The notes beneath the pieces are model-generated. The model had not been told where the DNA came from. It saw nothing but the letters and a program-made list of their open reading frames with translations, and ran no database searches. From an uncultured Aquimarina sp. (GTDB lineage: Bacteria > Bacteroidota > Bacteroidia > Flavobacteriales > Flavobacteriaceae): a stretch of 64,000 nt of DNA. The first letter of the stretch is position 1, and each line of letters starts with the position of its first letter. The position numbers and the translations under genes are program-made. This document shows, piece by piece, positions 33,004 through 41,945 of the stretch. The stretch is taken from assembly GCF_947496855.1 (NCBI RefSeq), contig NZ_CANMED010000001.1:248001-312000 (forward strand). The letters run 5' to 3'.

Positions 33004-35634
33004 TTAGAAATTGAAATCTAATCTAGCATAATAATACGCACCACCGAATCCCATTTGTACAGAATCCCAGTATCCACCAGCCTCGGTTTCTCCATCATCT
33101 TGTTGGTCAGGATATTCATTAGTGATATTATTTCCACCTATAGTAACCTTTAGGTTTTCAGATAATTTATAACCTAATGTAAGATCAGCAGTTATTTTTG
33201 CACTATATTCATCCTCTGTATCTACAAAATCGACTAAAGTGATATCACTAAAACGAGTCAAACCAAGACCTGCATTAAATTTATCAGTATTATAATTCAG
33301 ATTTAAAGCAAATTTACTTCTTGGTGCTGAAGCTAATAAAAATGCTTGCTCTCTTTTTCCAAAAAAGATATCTGCATCTAGGTCGGTGTTAACAGAGGTA
33401 ATGTACATATTATTGACATTTCCAGCGAATAAGGCTGATAATGTTCCAAAATCATAATTACTTTTCCAGGAAAGTACAACATCCATACCTACGGTTTCCG
33501 TATCCACTCCGTTAGCAAAAAATTGAGCTTCATTTACATTGTCAAAATCTGTTGCTTCAAAAGTACCGGTCAACACAATACGATCCTTGATATCAATATA
33601 ATAACCGTCTACAGTTGCAGAGAAATCGCCTAATTTAGCAGTAACACCCAAGGATCCATTTAAAGAAGTTTCTTCTTTTAATCGATCTATTCCAAAAGAT
33701 GCCGTTACAGGACTATTGTTTGGAGATAATAAAGTTTCTGTAGCAATACCTCCTTGGAAATCAGTAAATCTAAGGTTGTAATAAATTTGTGCTAATGAAG
33801 GAGCTCTAAACCCAGTACTTACAGAACCTCTGATGTTTATATTGTCTGAAGCTTTTACTCTAAATGCTAGTTTTCCATTAATAGTACTTCCAAAATCACT
33901 ATAGTTTTCAAATCTAGCAGCTCCTGCTAAGAGAAATGCATCTGTAATGTCTAATTCTGCATCTGCATACAGCGATAGATTAGATCTAGATCGGTCTACT
34001 TCGTTAGCAGGGCTATATCCAGGAAAGCCTTGTGATCCACCTGGTCTTGCAGATACTTCTCCCGTATCAGGATCGGTAAAAGTAGGTTGTATTTGTGTTG
34101 CAGGATTGATAATGGGTAAACCATTAATGTCATAAGTGGCATAAGAGCCTTCTTCTCCAGCAAATATGATAAAATTTTCTGTTCTATATTCTGCTCCAAA
34201 TGCCATGTTTAAGCCTTTAGCAATTTTTGGATAATATTTAGAGAAGTCTAGATTAATTGTGTTTTGACTTAAACTATGTCCTCCTGCATCAAATTCTAAT
34301 GGAGAATTTTCTTCAAGTGAGGCATTGAGTGTACCCTCAATAAAATAATGAAAATTGTTTTTCCCCCATGTATTACTAAGATCAATTTTCCAGCCACTAT
34401 CCGTTTCAGTTCTTATGCCGGCAGAAATCGAGTTATCAATAATATTAGAGGTAATTCTTGGAGTAAATCCGTTAGGATAAATTTCAGTTACGACACGTTC
34501 ACCTCCATTACGAGTAAACGCAAATGCGTCTGTATCTCGGTAATTTCTTCCTCCAAAGGCATATAGCTCAGTTTTATCTGATAATGGAATACTAGTATTG
34601 GCAAAAAAATTAAAGCCATCTATTGCTGCTTCACCAAAACCTCTTCTAAAATCAAACCCTGGTCTGAGGGTTTTGTTTTTACTTAAATATTCTGTGGTAA
34701 AATTAATATATCCCTTTTCTCCGATACCAACTCCGTAATTGGCAGTTACTTTTACAGAACCACCATCTAGACTTTTATCATCAGCTAATTGGTTACCATC
34801 ATTTTCAGTGTCCAAACGATTACCATCAGTATTTGGAGTTCCCTCAGGAAAATCACCTTTGGCATTTGTATTGTATGCACCGTAACTTATACTACCGCTT
34901 AGTTTATCAATATTATCTTTTAGTACTATATTTATAACTCCAGCTATAGCATCAGAACCGTATTGTGCAGCAGCACCATCTCTTAGAATTTCGATTCTTT
35001 TAATAGAAGTTGCAGGAATCGTATTAAGATCCGTTCCAGAATTTCCTCTACCTCTAGTACCAAAGATATTAATAAGAGAAGAACTGTGTCTTCTTTTTCC
35101 ATTAATTAAAACTAATGTTTGATCAGGACCTAAACCTCGTAAACTTGCAGGATCAATATGATCAGCACCATCAGAACCAGATTGTTTATTAGCATTAAAA
35201 GAAGGAGCAGAGTACTGTAATAATTCATTGATTTCTATTTTACCACTTTTTGTGACAATATCCTGCATGTCGATAATATCAACAGCTACTGGAGTATCTG
35301 TTGCAGTACGTTTAGGGCTTCTAGATCCTACTACAATGATTGTGCTAAGTGCTTCTCCTTCTAAGAGAACAACATCAATCTTGCTGCTAGTACCTACAGG
35401 AATTTCTTGAGCTTGGAAACCTATAAAGCTAAACACCAAGATGGCATTTTCATCTACTGCAATAGTATACTTTCCGTCATCATCAGTTGTAGTTCCTTTA
35501 TTAGATCCCTTTTCGATGATGTTAACAAAAGGTATGGGTGATCCTGAAACATCAGTTACTATTCCGGTAACAATTTGTTGACTAAAGGTTAAGCTTGTGA
35601 ATAAACTAAATAAAATGAGTGTGAGTTTTTTCAT
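33004..35634 (-). CDS. TonB-dependent receptor, possibly for alginate oligosaccharides
   Basis: An 876-residue receptor of the same type as its neighbour. Signal peptide MKKLTLILFSLFTSLTFSQ; a carboxypeptidase-like domain at about 20-95 (VTGIVTDVSGSPIPFVNIIEKGSNKGTTTDDDG); plug (LGPDQTLVLINGKRRHSS, IKRIEILRDGAAAQYGSDAIAGVINIVLKD); and a barrel ending AYYYARLDFNF. The substrate is not shown directly, but an alginate-type operator (35814-35825) sits 180 bp upstream and two alginate lyase genes lie next door, divergently. So a role in uptake of alginate oligosaccharides is a reasonable inference. No SusD partner is present. Confidence 0.9.
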   Translation of the reverse strand: MKKLTLILFSLFTSLTFSQQIVTGIVTDVSGSPIPFVNIIEKGSNKGTTTDDDGKYTIAVDENAILVFSFIGFQAQEIPVGTSSKIDVVLLEGEALSTIIVVGSRSPKRTATDTPVAVDIIDMQDIVTKSGKIEINELLQYSAPSFNANKQSGSDGADHIDPASLRGLGPDQTLVLINGKRRHSSSLINIFGTRGRGNSGTDLNTIPATSIKRIEILRDGAAAQYGSDAIAGVINIVLKDNIDKLSGSISYGAYNTNAKGDFPEGTPNTDGNRLDTENDGNQLADDKSLDGGSVKVTANYGVGIGEKGYINFTTEYLSKNKTLRPGFDFRRGFGEAAIDGFNFFANTSIPLSDKTELYAFGGRNYRDTDAFAFTRNGGERVVTEIYPNGFTPRITSNIIDNSISAGIRTETDSGWKIDLSNTWGKNNFHYFIEGTLNASLEENSPLEFDAGGHSLSQNTINLDFSKYYPKIAKGLNMAFGAEYRTENFIIFAGEEGSYATYDINGLPIINPATQIQPTFTDPDTGEVSARPGGSQGFPGYSPANEVDRSRSNLSLYADAELDITDAFLLAGAARFENYSDFGSTINGKLAFRVKASDNINIRGSVSTGFRAPSLAQIYYNLRFTDFQGGIATETLLSPNNSPVTASFGIDRLKEETSLNGSLGVTAKLGDFSATVDGYYIDIKDRIVLTGTFEATDFDNVNEAQFFANGVDTETVGMDVVLSWKSNYDFGTLSALFAGNVNNMYITSVNTDLDADIFFGKREQAFLLASAPRSKFALNLNYNTDKFNAGLGLTRFSDITLVDFVDTEDEYSAKITADLTLGYKLSENLKVTIGGNNITNEYPDQQDDGETEAGGYWDSVQMGFGGAYYYARLDFNF

Positions 35635-36071
35635 GTGAATATATTTATTGGTTTAGTAATTAAAGATATTCAATTAATCTAGAACTTATGTTTAGTGGCT
35701 GTATTTATTACAAGTTTACGGGTAGTGCCGAATGTTCTTGTGAATTTTTTGTTTTTAGTAGAAGGTTTTTGTGAATTTTACAGTAAGAGTAATAGATTTA
35801 AAAATGAGCTTAATTGGTTGACCAGAGAGAAACGAATACTAACTAGATCGTAACGAATTCTATTTTTTAGTAGTCGGTTGTCCGATACGGTTAAAACTTT
35901 AATTAAGTACTTGTTACATTCACTTTTCGAAAAAAGAATTGAATTTTAAAATTAAGTACTTGATTTATAATTATTTAATAATACTTGCTAATCATTTTGT
36001 TAATTTTAACAAAGTAATTGGTAGTATGTTAATCTTTTAATAATTAGGTGTTTTTTCCCCGTATAATTTAT
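35635..36071. other. Divergent regulatory region between the TonB receptor and the first alginate lyase
   Basis: No gene is visible in about 440 bp. The region holds the operator at 35814 and AT-rich DNA with TTAATTAAGTACTTG repeated twice (35899-35914 approximate, and 35953-35967 approximate) as AAGTACTTG flanked by TTAA/AATTA. These may be further regulatory sites. Confidence 0.5.
35814..35825. promoter_or_regulatory. Operator-like palindrome upstream of the TonB receptor
   Basis: TTGGTTGACCAG matches TTGGTTGACCAA of the second alginate lyase promoter at 11 of 12 positions. It lies 180 bp before the receptor's ATG. No second copy 20 bp away is clear. Confidence 0.5.
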
Positions 36072-36109
36072 GAAAACGTTTGTGCCTTTAGGCTAAATTA
36101 TTATCATTG
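36072..36109 (+). promoter_or_regulatory. Promoter of alginate lyase gene 1
   Basis: GAAAACGTTTG (36072-36082) ends in a -33-like TTTG; after 19 bp comes TATCATTG (36102-36109), a one-mismatch -7 box of form TAnnATTG. AAAACGTTT is itself a near-palindrome like LacI-family sites, so a second regulator may act here. The same arrangement precedes alginate lyase gene 2. Confidence 0.6.
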
Positions 36110-36113
36110 CAAA

Positions 36114-36148
36114 ATAATTGGTTAACCAATTATAAGACTGGTTAACCA
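36114..36148. promoter_or_regulatory. Tandem operator of alginate lyase gene 1
   Basis: Site 1 is a perfect 20-bp palindrome, ATAATTGGTTAACCAATTAT (36114-36133). Site 2 is TGGTTAACCA (36139-36148). Their centres are exactly 20 bp apart, about two DNA turns, on one face of the helix. TTGGT-N2-ACCAA is the layout of GntR/FadR-subfamily sites, including UxuR/ExuR uronate regulators. They sit just after the predicted transcription start, a position for repression. Confidence 0.65.
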
Positions 36149-36205
36149 TTTCAATTAAACTCATAATTTTAAAAAACGTAAACATTTTAAAAACAATCAT
36201 TAACA

Positions 36206-38167
36206 ATGAAAAAAACATTTATTATTAGAAAAAAGAGACTTTTTTCGTTATCTATTGCAAGGTTTATAGTGATACTATTTCTTACGGCAGTAAGCTGTAC
36301 AAATGAAGCGATTAATGATGAGCTATTAGAAACTATTAAAGGTGATTCGGAAATTAAAATTTCGATTCCTATTCAAAACCCTGGATTTGAGTTTGGAGAA
36401 GTTAATTGGGGAGATCCCGAAAATTATGCAATCTCAAGTGATAAAAACTCTGGAACCAAATCAGGTAAGATAACCAGTTCTTCCGGTAAAATAGAACAAA
36501 CCCTTGATGTAAGTCAAAATACAGATTATATTCTTAAAGCTTGGGTAAAAGGAGATGGTGAGCTTTCCGTGGGAGGACAATCAAATGATTTCGACACAAT
36601 TGATTTTGAAGAGATTTCTGTTATATTTAACAGTGGAAGTGCGTCTTCAGTGACTATTTTAGGGATAAGAAATAGTGGAGATGTTCGTTTTGATGATTTT
36701 ACACTTAATAGTACTTTGATAGAAAGACCAACTGATCCTGGTCAGATAATACCGATTAGTGTTTCTGCCAATGGAAATCAAACTGGGTATGGACCAGAAA
36801 ATACGGTTGATGGCGAAATTGAAAATACAGAATCAAGATGGTCGTCTAATGGATACACGGGTAAATATATAACCTATGATCTTGGTGTTACAAAAACAAT
36901 ATCAAGTTTAAAAATTGCTTGGTTTAAAGGGGATGAAAGAGGAGCGTATTTTAAAATTAGAGTTGGTAACTCAACATCTTCCTTAAGCACAGTATTTGAT
37001 GCGAAAACAAGTGGAAGTAGTGGCACTACAGAAGGACTAGAAACTTTTGATTTTGAAGATGTAGAAGCTAGATATGTGAGAATATCTTGTTTCGGTAATT
37101 CTAGTAATAGCTGGAATAGTATCATAGAAACAGAAATTTATGGAGAAGACGATGACTCTGGAGATACGACTCCACCCGCACCAGTTTCTGGATTAAGTGC
37201 GGTAGCAGGTAATAGTTCTGTAGCTTTAAATTGGAATAACCCCGGAGACGCTGATTTTAATAATGTAAGGATTACATATGCTGGTGGAAACACTACAACA
37301 TCTGGAGAAAACAGAACTATTAATGGTTTAACTAATGGTACATCATATACTTTTACGGTCGTAACTATAGATAATACAGGAAATATATCCGATGCTAGAA
37401 CAATTACTGCCACTCCTCAAGGTCCACCTCCGCCTCCAGGAGGAAGTGCAGCTAGTATTATTGGCCCTGGATGGAAGTTAAATGGATTTACGGGGGCCTT
37501 AAATATCGGCAGTAGTGACAATGGACTAAATTATGCAGATGATGCAAGTAAAAATGAAAGTCATTTCTTTTTTGAAAAAGATGGATATGCTGCATTTAGA
37601 TGTTATCCAGGAAACCCTACTTCTGGAGGGTCTAGTAACTCAAGATCTGAATTGAGAGAGGTCATCAATGGAGGGGATGATTATTGGAATGGTAATACAA
37701 ATACAGAATACTCTATGAAGTGGAAGTTTAAAGTTGAAGATTTACCTCCTTCTGGTAAATTAGCATTTGGTCAAATTCATGAGAAGGATGATTTTTATGA
37801 TGATGTCATAAGAGTTCAGGTGCAAGGGGATGCTGGTCAAAGTTCTGGAGAAGTAGACTTGAGAATATTAGGTTATGTAACTGAGAAGGTTGAAGACCGT
37901 GAAGGAAGAACAATTGATTTTGATATGCAGTTGGACACAGAGTATTATTTCGAGTTAACGATGCGTAATGGGGTAGTTACCTTATATAATCTGAATAGTA
38001 GTGGAAATAGAATAGAAGAGTTGTTTCAGTCTATAGATATAGGTAATGCTAATGAAAACTATTTTAAAGCAGGGTGTTATTTACAATCGACTAATAGTAG
38101 TCACGAACGTTCTAATGTTTTTGGTCAAGTGCTAATAAAAGATTTACAGGTATCTCCTGATAATTAA
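36206..38167 (+). CDS. PL7 alginate lyase with CBM-like, F5/8C and Fn3 modules
   Basis: A 653-residue predicted lipoprotein (signal ending TAVSC). Modules in order: a carbohydrate-binding-like domain (about 50-170, NPGFEFGEVNWGDPENY), an F5/8 type C (discoidin/CBM32-like) domain (about 180-315, GYGPENTVDGEIENTESRWSSNG), an Fn3 domain (about 322-405), a Pro/Gly linker and the PL7 catalytic domain (about 410-653). The three PL7 motifs are RSELR, QIH (GQIHEKDD) and YFKAGCYLQS. QIH is usually linked with preference for guluronate-containing alginate. It depolymerises alginate by beta-elimination, probably at the cell surface. Regulated with gene 2 through shared operators. Confidence 0.93.
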   Translation: MKKTFIIRKKRLFSLSIARFIVILFLTAVSCTNEAINDELLETIKGDSEIKISIPIQNPGFEFGEVNWGDPENYAISSDKNSGTKSGKITSSSGKIEQTLDVSQNTDYILKAWVKGDGELSVGGQSNDFDTIDFEEISVIFNSGSASSVTILGIRNSGDVRFDDFTLNSTLIERPTDPGQIIPISVSANGNQTGYGPENTVDGEIENTESRWSSNGYTGKYITYDLGVTKTISSLKIAWFKGDERGAYFKIRVGNSTSSLSTVFDAKTSGSSGTTEGLETFDFEDVEARYVRISCFGNSSNSWNSIIETEIYGEDDDSGDTTPPAPVSGLSAVAGNSSVALNWNNPGDADFNNVRITYAGGNTTTSGENRTINGLTNGTSYTFTVVTIDNTGNISDARTITATPQGPPPPPGGSAASIIGPGWKLNGFTGALNIGSSDNGLNYADDASKNESHFFFEKDGYAAFRCYPGNPTSGGSSNSRSELREVINGGDDYWNGNTNTEYSMKWKFKVEDLPPSGKLAFGQIHEKDDFYDDVIRVQVQGDAGQSSGEVDLRILGYVTEKVEDREGRTIDFDMQLDTEYYFELTMRNGVVTLYNLNSSGNRIEELFQSIDIGNANENYFKAGCYLQSTNSSHERSNVFGQVLIKDLQVSPDN

Positions 38168-38187
38168 TCTTACAGATATTATACAAG

Positions 38188-38219
38188 ACCGTCTAATTAT
38201 TTTTAGACGGTTTTTTTTT
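38188..38219 (+). terminator. Terminator between the alginate lyase genes
   Basis: A 9-bp stem (ACCGTCTAA 38188-38196 with its complement 38203-38211) and a 6-base loop are followed by nine T residues. It isolates gene 1 from gene 2, so each uses its own promoter. Confidence 0.85.
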
Positions 38220-38366
38220 ATCTATTGAGAAATGTTTTGTAATCTACTCAAAAATCTGTTGTATTATTTGTCTAATTTGAGAATATTAATAGCCTTAAGA
38301 ATAAAAATTTAATATTATTTAAGTTAAATTTTTAACGATATTTATTATAATATTAAAATATTTTAC

Positions 38367-38404
38367 GAAAACGTTTGAGTTGTGTTAATTAATCATTAAT
38401 ATTG
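38367..38404 (+). promoter_or_regulatory. Promoter of alginate lyase gene 2
   Basis: GAAAACGTTTG (38367-38377), then exactly 19 bp, then TAATATTG (38397-38404), again TAnnATTG. The element order and spacing match gene 1; the sequence between differs. Confidence 0.6.
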
Positions 38405-38414
38405 TTATAACTAA

Positions 38415-38447
38415 ATTGGTTGACCAATAATTTTATTGGATAACCAA
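38415..38447. promoter_or_regulatory. Tandem operator of alginate lyase gene 2
   Basis: Site 1 is ATTGGTTGACCAAT (38415-38428) and site 2 TTGGATAACCAA (38436-38447). The centres (38421.5 and 38441.5) are 20 bp apart, as in gene 1. The first site starts 11 bp after the predicted -7 box. Confidence 0.65.
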
Positions 38448-38488
38448 ATATTTAACACAAATAATATTAATAATTAAAATTCACAATT

Positions 38489-39835
38489 ATGAAAACTTAT
38501 GTAAGTCACAGAATTAAGGTGTTTTTACCTTTTCTTGTTAAAACTTTCTTGTTGCTAACCTTTGTAGCTTTAGTTTCTTGCGAATCAGAAGAGTTAGTGA
38601 ATTCCACAGAATCTGATTTAGAAGATGAAGTTTTCCAAAAAGCAACTCCAGTTGCAGGAAAAACTTATTATTTGAGAAATAAAAAAAGTGGATTGCATAT
38701 GGATGTTGCAAATAAGAGCAACAACAATGGTGCTAACGTACAACAGTGGGGCAACGCAAGTGGTACCCATAGACAATGGCAGGTGATCAGCGTAGGAAGC
38801 GGTTATTTTAGACTTAAGGGAATAGATAGCGGTAAGTCACTTACGGTTAAGGATGGAAGTAATAGTAATGGAGCTAATATTGAATCAAGATCTTATAATG
38901 GAAGTAGTCATCAGGAATGGCAAATTATAAGTGTTGGTAGTGGATATTATAGATTAAAATCTCGCGATAGTGGAAAATCTATTGGTGTTGCTGGAGGAAG
39001 TACTTCTAACGGTGCAAATGTAGAGTCGCGTTCCTGGAATGGGAATGATAAATTTAGATGGTTTTTTACCGAAGTAGGAGGTACGATCAATCCTCCACCT
39101 CCCCCAACAGGAGGAACTGCCGCAAGTATTATAGGAAATGGTTGGAAATTAAATGGTTTTAGCGGTAATCTTAATGTAGGTAGTAATGATAACGGATTAA
39201 ATTATGCAGATGATGCAAGTAAAAATGAAAGCCATTTCTTCTTTGATAAGGATGGATACGCTGCATTTAGATGTTATCCTGGGAATCCTACCTCTGGAGG
39301 ATCTAGTAATCCTAGATCTGAGTTAAGAGAAGTTATTAATGGAGGAGATGGCTATTGGAATGGTAATACTAATACAGAACACTCGATGAAATGGAGGTTC
39401 AAAATAGAAGATTTACCTCCTTCTGGTAAATTAGCATTTGGTCAAATCCATGAGAGAGATGACTCTTATGATGATGTTATTAGAGTTCAGGTTCAAGGTA
39501 GTAGTGGTCAAAACTCAGGATCTGTTGATTTAAGAATATTAGGATATGTTACCGAAGAAATTGAAGGAAGCGGGAGAACCATTGATTTTAATATGCAAAT
39601 GGATACAGAATATTATTTTGAGTTAACTATGAGTAATGGAGTTGTTAGATTGTATAACTTAAATAATAGCGGTAATAGAATAGCAGAATTATTTGAATCT
39701 GTAGATATAGGTAATGCTAATGAAAATTACTTTAAAGCTGGTTGTTATTTACAATCAACAAGTAGCAGTCACGAAAGTTCGAATGTTTATGGTCAGGTAT
39801 TAATTAAAAATCTACAAGTATCTCCTAATAATTAA
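38489..39835 (+). CDS. PL7 alginate lyase with ricin-B-like (CBM13) module
   Basis: A 448-residue predicted lipoprotein (signal ending ALVSC). After a short acidic linker, residues about 57-195 are a ricin-type beta-trefoil (CBM13-like) domain with three repeats (GKTYYLRNKKSGLHMDVAN, YFRLKGIDSGKSLTVKDGS, YYRLKSRDSGKSIGVAGGS) ending in Q-x-W-like motifs. A Pro-rich linker then joins the PL7 domain (about 205-448), with RSELR, QIH (GQIHERDD) and YFKAGCYLQS. By eye the catalytic domain is about 85% identical to that of the upstream lyase, so the two arose by recent duplication with exchange of the binding modules. Confidence 0.93.
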   Translation: MKTYVSHRIKVFLPFLVKTFLLLTFVALVSCESEELVNSTESDLEDEVFQKATPVAGKTYYLRNKKSGLHMDVANKSNNNGANVQQWGNASGTHRQWQVISVGSGYFRLKGIDSGKSLTVKDGSNSNGANIESRSYNGSSHQEWQIISVGSGYYRLKSRDSGKSIGVAGGSTSNGANVESRSWNGNDKFRWFFTEVGGTINPPPPPTGGTAASIIGNGWKLNGFSGNLNVGSNDNGLNYADDASKNESHFFFDKDGYAAFRCYPGNPTSGGSSNPRSELREVINGGDGYWNGNTNTEHSMKWRFKIEDLPPSGKLAFGQIHERDDSYDDVIRVQVQGSSGQNSGSVDLRILGYVTEEIEGSGRTIDFNMQMDTEYYFELTMSNGVVRLYNLNNSGNRIAELFESVDIGNANENYFKAGCYLQSTSSSHESSNVYGQVLIKNLQVSPNN

Positions 39836-39868
39836 TATAATATAAATAACATTTTTATATTGTAGATT

Positions 39869-39899
39869 AACCTCCTAAATTTATTTAGGAGGTTTTTTT
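39869..39899 (+). terminator. Terminator after alginate lyase gene 2
   Basis: An 11-bp perfect stem (AACCTCCTAAA 39869-39879 with its complement 39884-39894), loop TTTA, then a run of T to 39899. Confidence 0.88.
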
Positions 39900-39970
39900 A
39901 AACTAATGAAATAAACAATAAAAATAACCTATCTATTTTAAGATCATTTTGATACAATAAACAATACAGT

Positions 39971-40513
39971 TTATTTTAATTTGTAAGTTAAAGTGATAAT
40001 AGAATCCTTAACCGTATCATAGGTTTCTAGAATTAGGTTTTTAGACTCATCAAAACGTCCTAAACAATTATCTTTAGCACCATTATTTATGATATAATAA
40101 CCATTAGAAACAGGTTTAGCTTTGGATGTTTTTTCTCCTTTTTCATCAATAAGCGTTAATATGTAACCTGAGCCATCAGGGATACTACTATAAATATTTT
40201 CATTAGAAGTTGTTCCGGAGTTTTTAACAGACACCTTTTGTGGTGTATATACAGCAGTTCTATTGGTTTCGCCATCTTCTTCATCAGGACTTAATTTCAC
40301 TTCACTTTTTTTGGTAATCACCTGCTGCTGTTTGATTACTTTTTCTTCTCCATTAGCACCCTTAATTCTGATTATTTTAGTTACCACTTCTTCAGAAGTA
40401 TTTTCTTTAGCCTCAGCTTTCTCTTTTTCTTCTTTTTTCTCTTCAGATTGTGCATAGTTTATGAAGGTGCACAAAAAAAGCATAATTGTTGCTAGGTTTT
40501 TTAACATTTTCAT
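39971..40513 (-). CDS. Hypothetical secreted Lys/Glu-rich protein
   Basis: A 180-residue protein with a signal peptide (MKMLKNLATIMLFLCTFINYAQ). Directly after it comes a charged low-complexity stretch (about 23-45, rich in Glu and Lys). The remainder has ITLTYKLK at the end and a central NSGTTSNENIYSSIPDGSGYILTLIDEKG. I do not recognise a family. Starts at 40513 and 40507 (MLKN) are both possible. It stands alone between the alginate lyases and ychF. Function unknown. Confidence 0.65.
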   Translation of the reverse strand: MKMLKNLATIMLFLCTFINYAQSEEKKEEKEKAEAKENTSEEVVTKIIRIKGANGEEKVIKQQQVITKKSEVKLSPDEEDGETNRTAVYTPQKVSVKNSGTTSNENIYSSIPDGSGYILTLIDEKGEKTSKAKPVSNGYYIINNGAKDNCLGRFDESKNLILETYDTVKDSIITLTYKLK

Positions 40514-40639
40514 TGGTTTGTTTATTTGGTATTGTAAAATTACGAAAAAGTAACTTATAGTAATTAGGCTATTACTTTAATTAGCTTTTTTATGTATAGC
40601 TTTTGAAATTACTGTTAATCACAATCTCTTTACATAGTA

Positions 40640-40672
40640 TTTGTATACTATGCGTTAATACTGTTATCTTTG
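40640..40672 (+). promoter_or_regulatory. Promoter of ychF
   Basis: TTTG at 40640-40643, a 21-bp spacer and TATCTTTG at 40665-40672 match the Bacteroidota promoter with full consensus in both boxes. The leader to the ATG at 40725 is about 48 bases. Confidence 0.65.
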
Positions 40673-40724
40673 CATTCTCAAAAAATTAGAAAAACATCGT
40701 TTTTACCCTTATATATACAAAAAT

Positions 40725-41819
40725 ATGAAAGCAGGAATAGTTGGATTACCAAACGTAGGAAAATCAACACTTTTTAATTGTTTGTCTAATGCGAAAGCGC
40801 AAAGTGCTAACTTCCCATTTTGTACAATTGAACCAAATATAGGAGTAGTAAATGTTCCTGATTCTAGATTAGAAAAATTGGAGGAATTAGTGAATCCTGA
40901 ACGTGTTTTACCAGCTACTGTAGAGATTGTGGATATTGCTGGATTGGTAAAAGGAGCAAGTAAAGGAGAAGGTTTAGGAAATCAGTTTTTAGGAAATATT
41001 AGAGAAACAGATGCGATTATTCATGTGTTACGTTGTTTCGATAATGATAACATCATACATGTCGATGGTTCTATTGATCCAATTCGTGATAAAGAGACTA
41101 TAGATATAGAGCTACAATTGAAGGATCTTGAAACACTGGAAAAAAAGTTAGATAAGATCAAACGTGCTGCAAAAACCGGTAATAAAGAAGCTCAGAAAGA
41201 AGAGGCAGTACTACTAAAATTAAAAGAAGGTTTAGAAGCAGGAATATCTGTAAGAGCAATCGAAGTTTCTGAGGATGATCATTTAGCGTTTGTAATACCG
41301 TTACAATTTATTACAGATAAACCAGTGTTATACGTTTGTAACGTAGACGAAGATGCCGCTGTTAAAGGTAATGATCACGTAAAAAGAGTAAAGGAAGCGG
41401 TCGCATCAGAAAATGCGGAAGTAATTATTCTGGCCGTTGGAACCGAGGCAGATATAACGGAGCTTGATGATTATGAAGAAAGACAAATGTTTCTTCAAGA
41501 TATGGGATTAGAAGAGCCTGGAGCATCCGTATTGATTCGTGCAGCTTATAAGCTGTTAAATCAACAAACATATTTTACTGCAGGAGTAAAAGAAGTAAGA
41601 GCTTGGACTATTCCTATTGGTGCTACAGCTCCTCAGGCAGCAGGTGTGATCCATACGGATTTTGAAAAAGGATTTATACGTGCAGAGGTAATTAAGTATG
41701 ACGATTATGTGTCTTATGGTAGTGAAGCTAAAGTAAAAGAAGCAGGTAAGCTAGGCGTAGAAGGAAAAGGATATGTAGTAAGTGATGGTGATGTAATGCA
41801 TTTCTTATTTAATGTATAA
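40725..41819 (+). CDS. ychF: Redox-regulated ATPase YchF
   Basis: A 364-residue Obg-related P-loop NTPase that prefers ATP, binds ribosomes and is linked to stress control. G1 [12 protein letters not shown] (residues about 6-17), G2/switch region [15 protein letters not shown]3 [16 protein letters not shown] and the altered G4 (YVCNVDED in place of NKxD) are present, with a C-terminal TGS domain ending [18 protein letters not shown]. Length matches the family exactly. It is a single-gene unit with a good promoter and terminator. Confidence 0.97.
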   Translation: MKAGIVGLPNVGKSTLFNCLSNAKAQSANFPFCTIEPNIGVVNVPDSRLEKLEELVNPERVLPATVEIVDIAGLVKGASKGEGLGNQFLGNIRETDAIIHVLRCFDNDNIIHVDGSIDPIRDKETIDIELQLKDLETLEKKLDKIKRAAKTGNKEAQKEEAVLLKLKEGLEAGISVRAIEVSEDDHLAFVIPLQFITDKPVLYVCNVDEDAAVKGNDHVKRVKEAVASENAEVIILAVGTEADITELDDYEERQMFLQDMGLEEPGASVLIRAAYKLLNQQTYFTAGVKEVRAWTIPIGATAPQAAGVIHTDFEKGFIRAEVIKYDDYVSYGSEAKVKEAGKLGVEGKGYVVSDGDVMHFLFNV

Positions 41820-41846
41820 TATAAATACAAGTTTATTTTTTATACA

Positions 41847-41881
41847 AAACCTCTTAGATCATTTTTCTAGGAGGTTTTTTG
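41847..41881 (+). terminator. Terminator after ychF
   Basis: A 12-bp stem with one G-T wobble (41847-41858 with 41866-41877), a 7-base loop and a following T-run to about 41880. Confidence 0.82.
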
Positions 41882-41945
41882 TTGGACATCGTAATTTTTA
41901 TGAATTCAGAAAAAGAATAGAAAATATTGCGTTTATTTTTATCTG

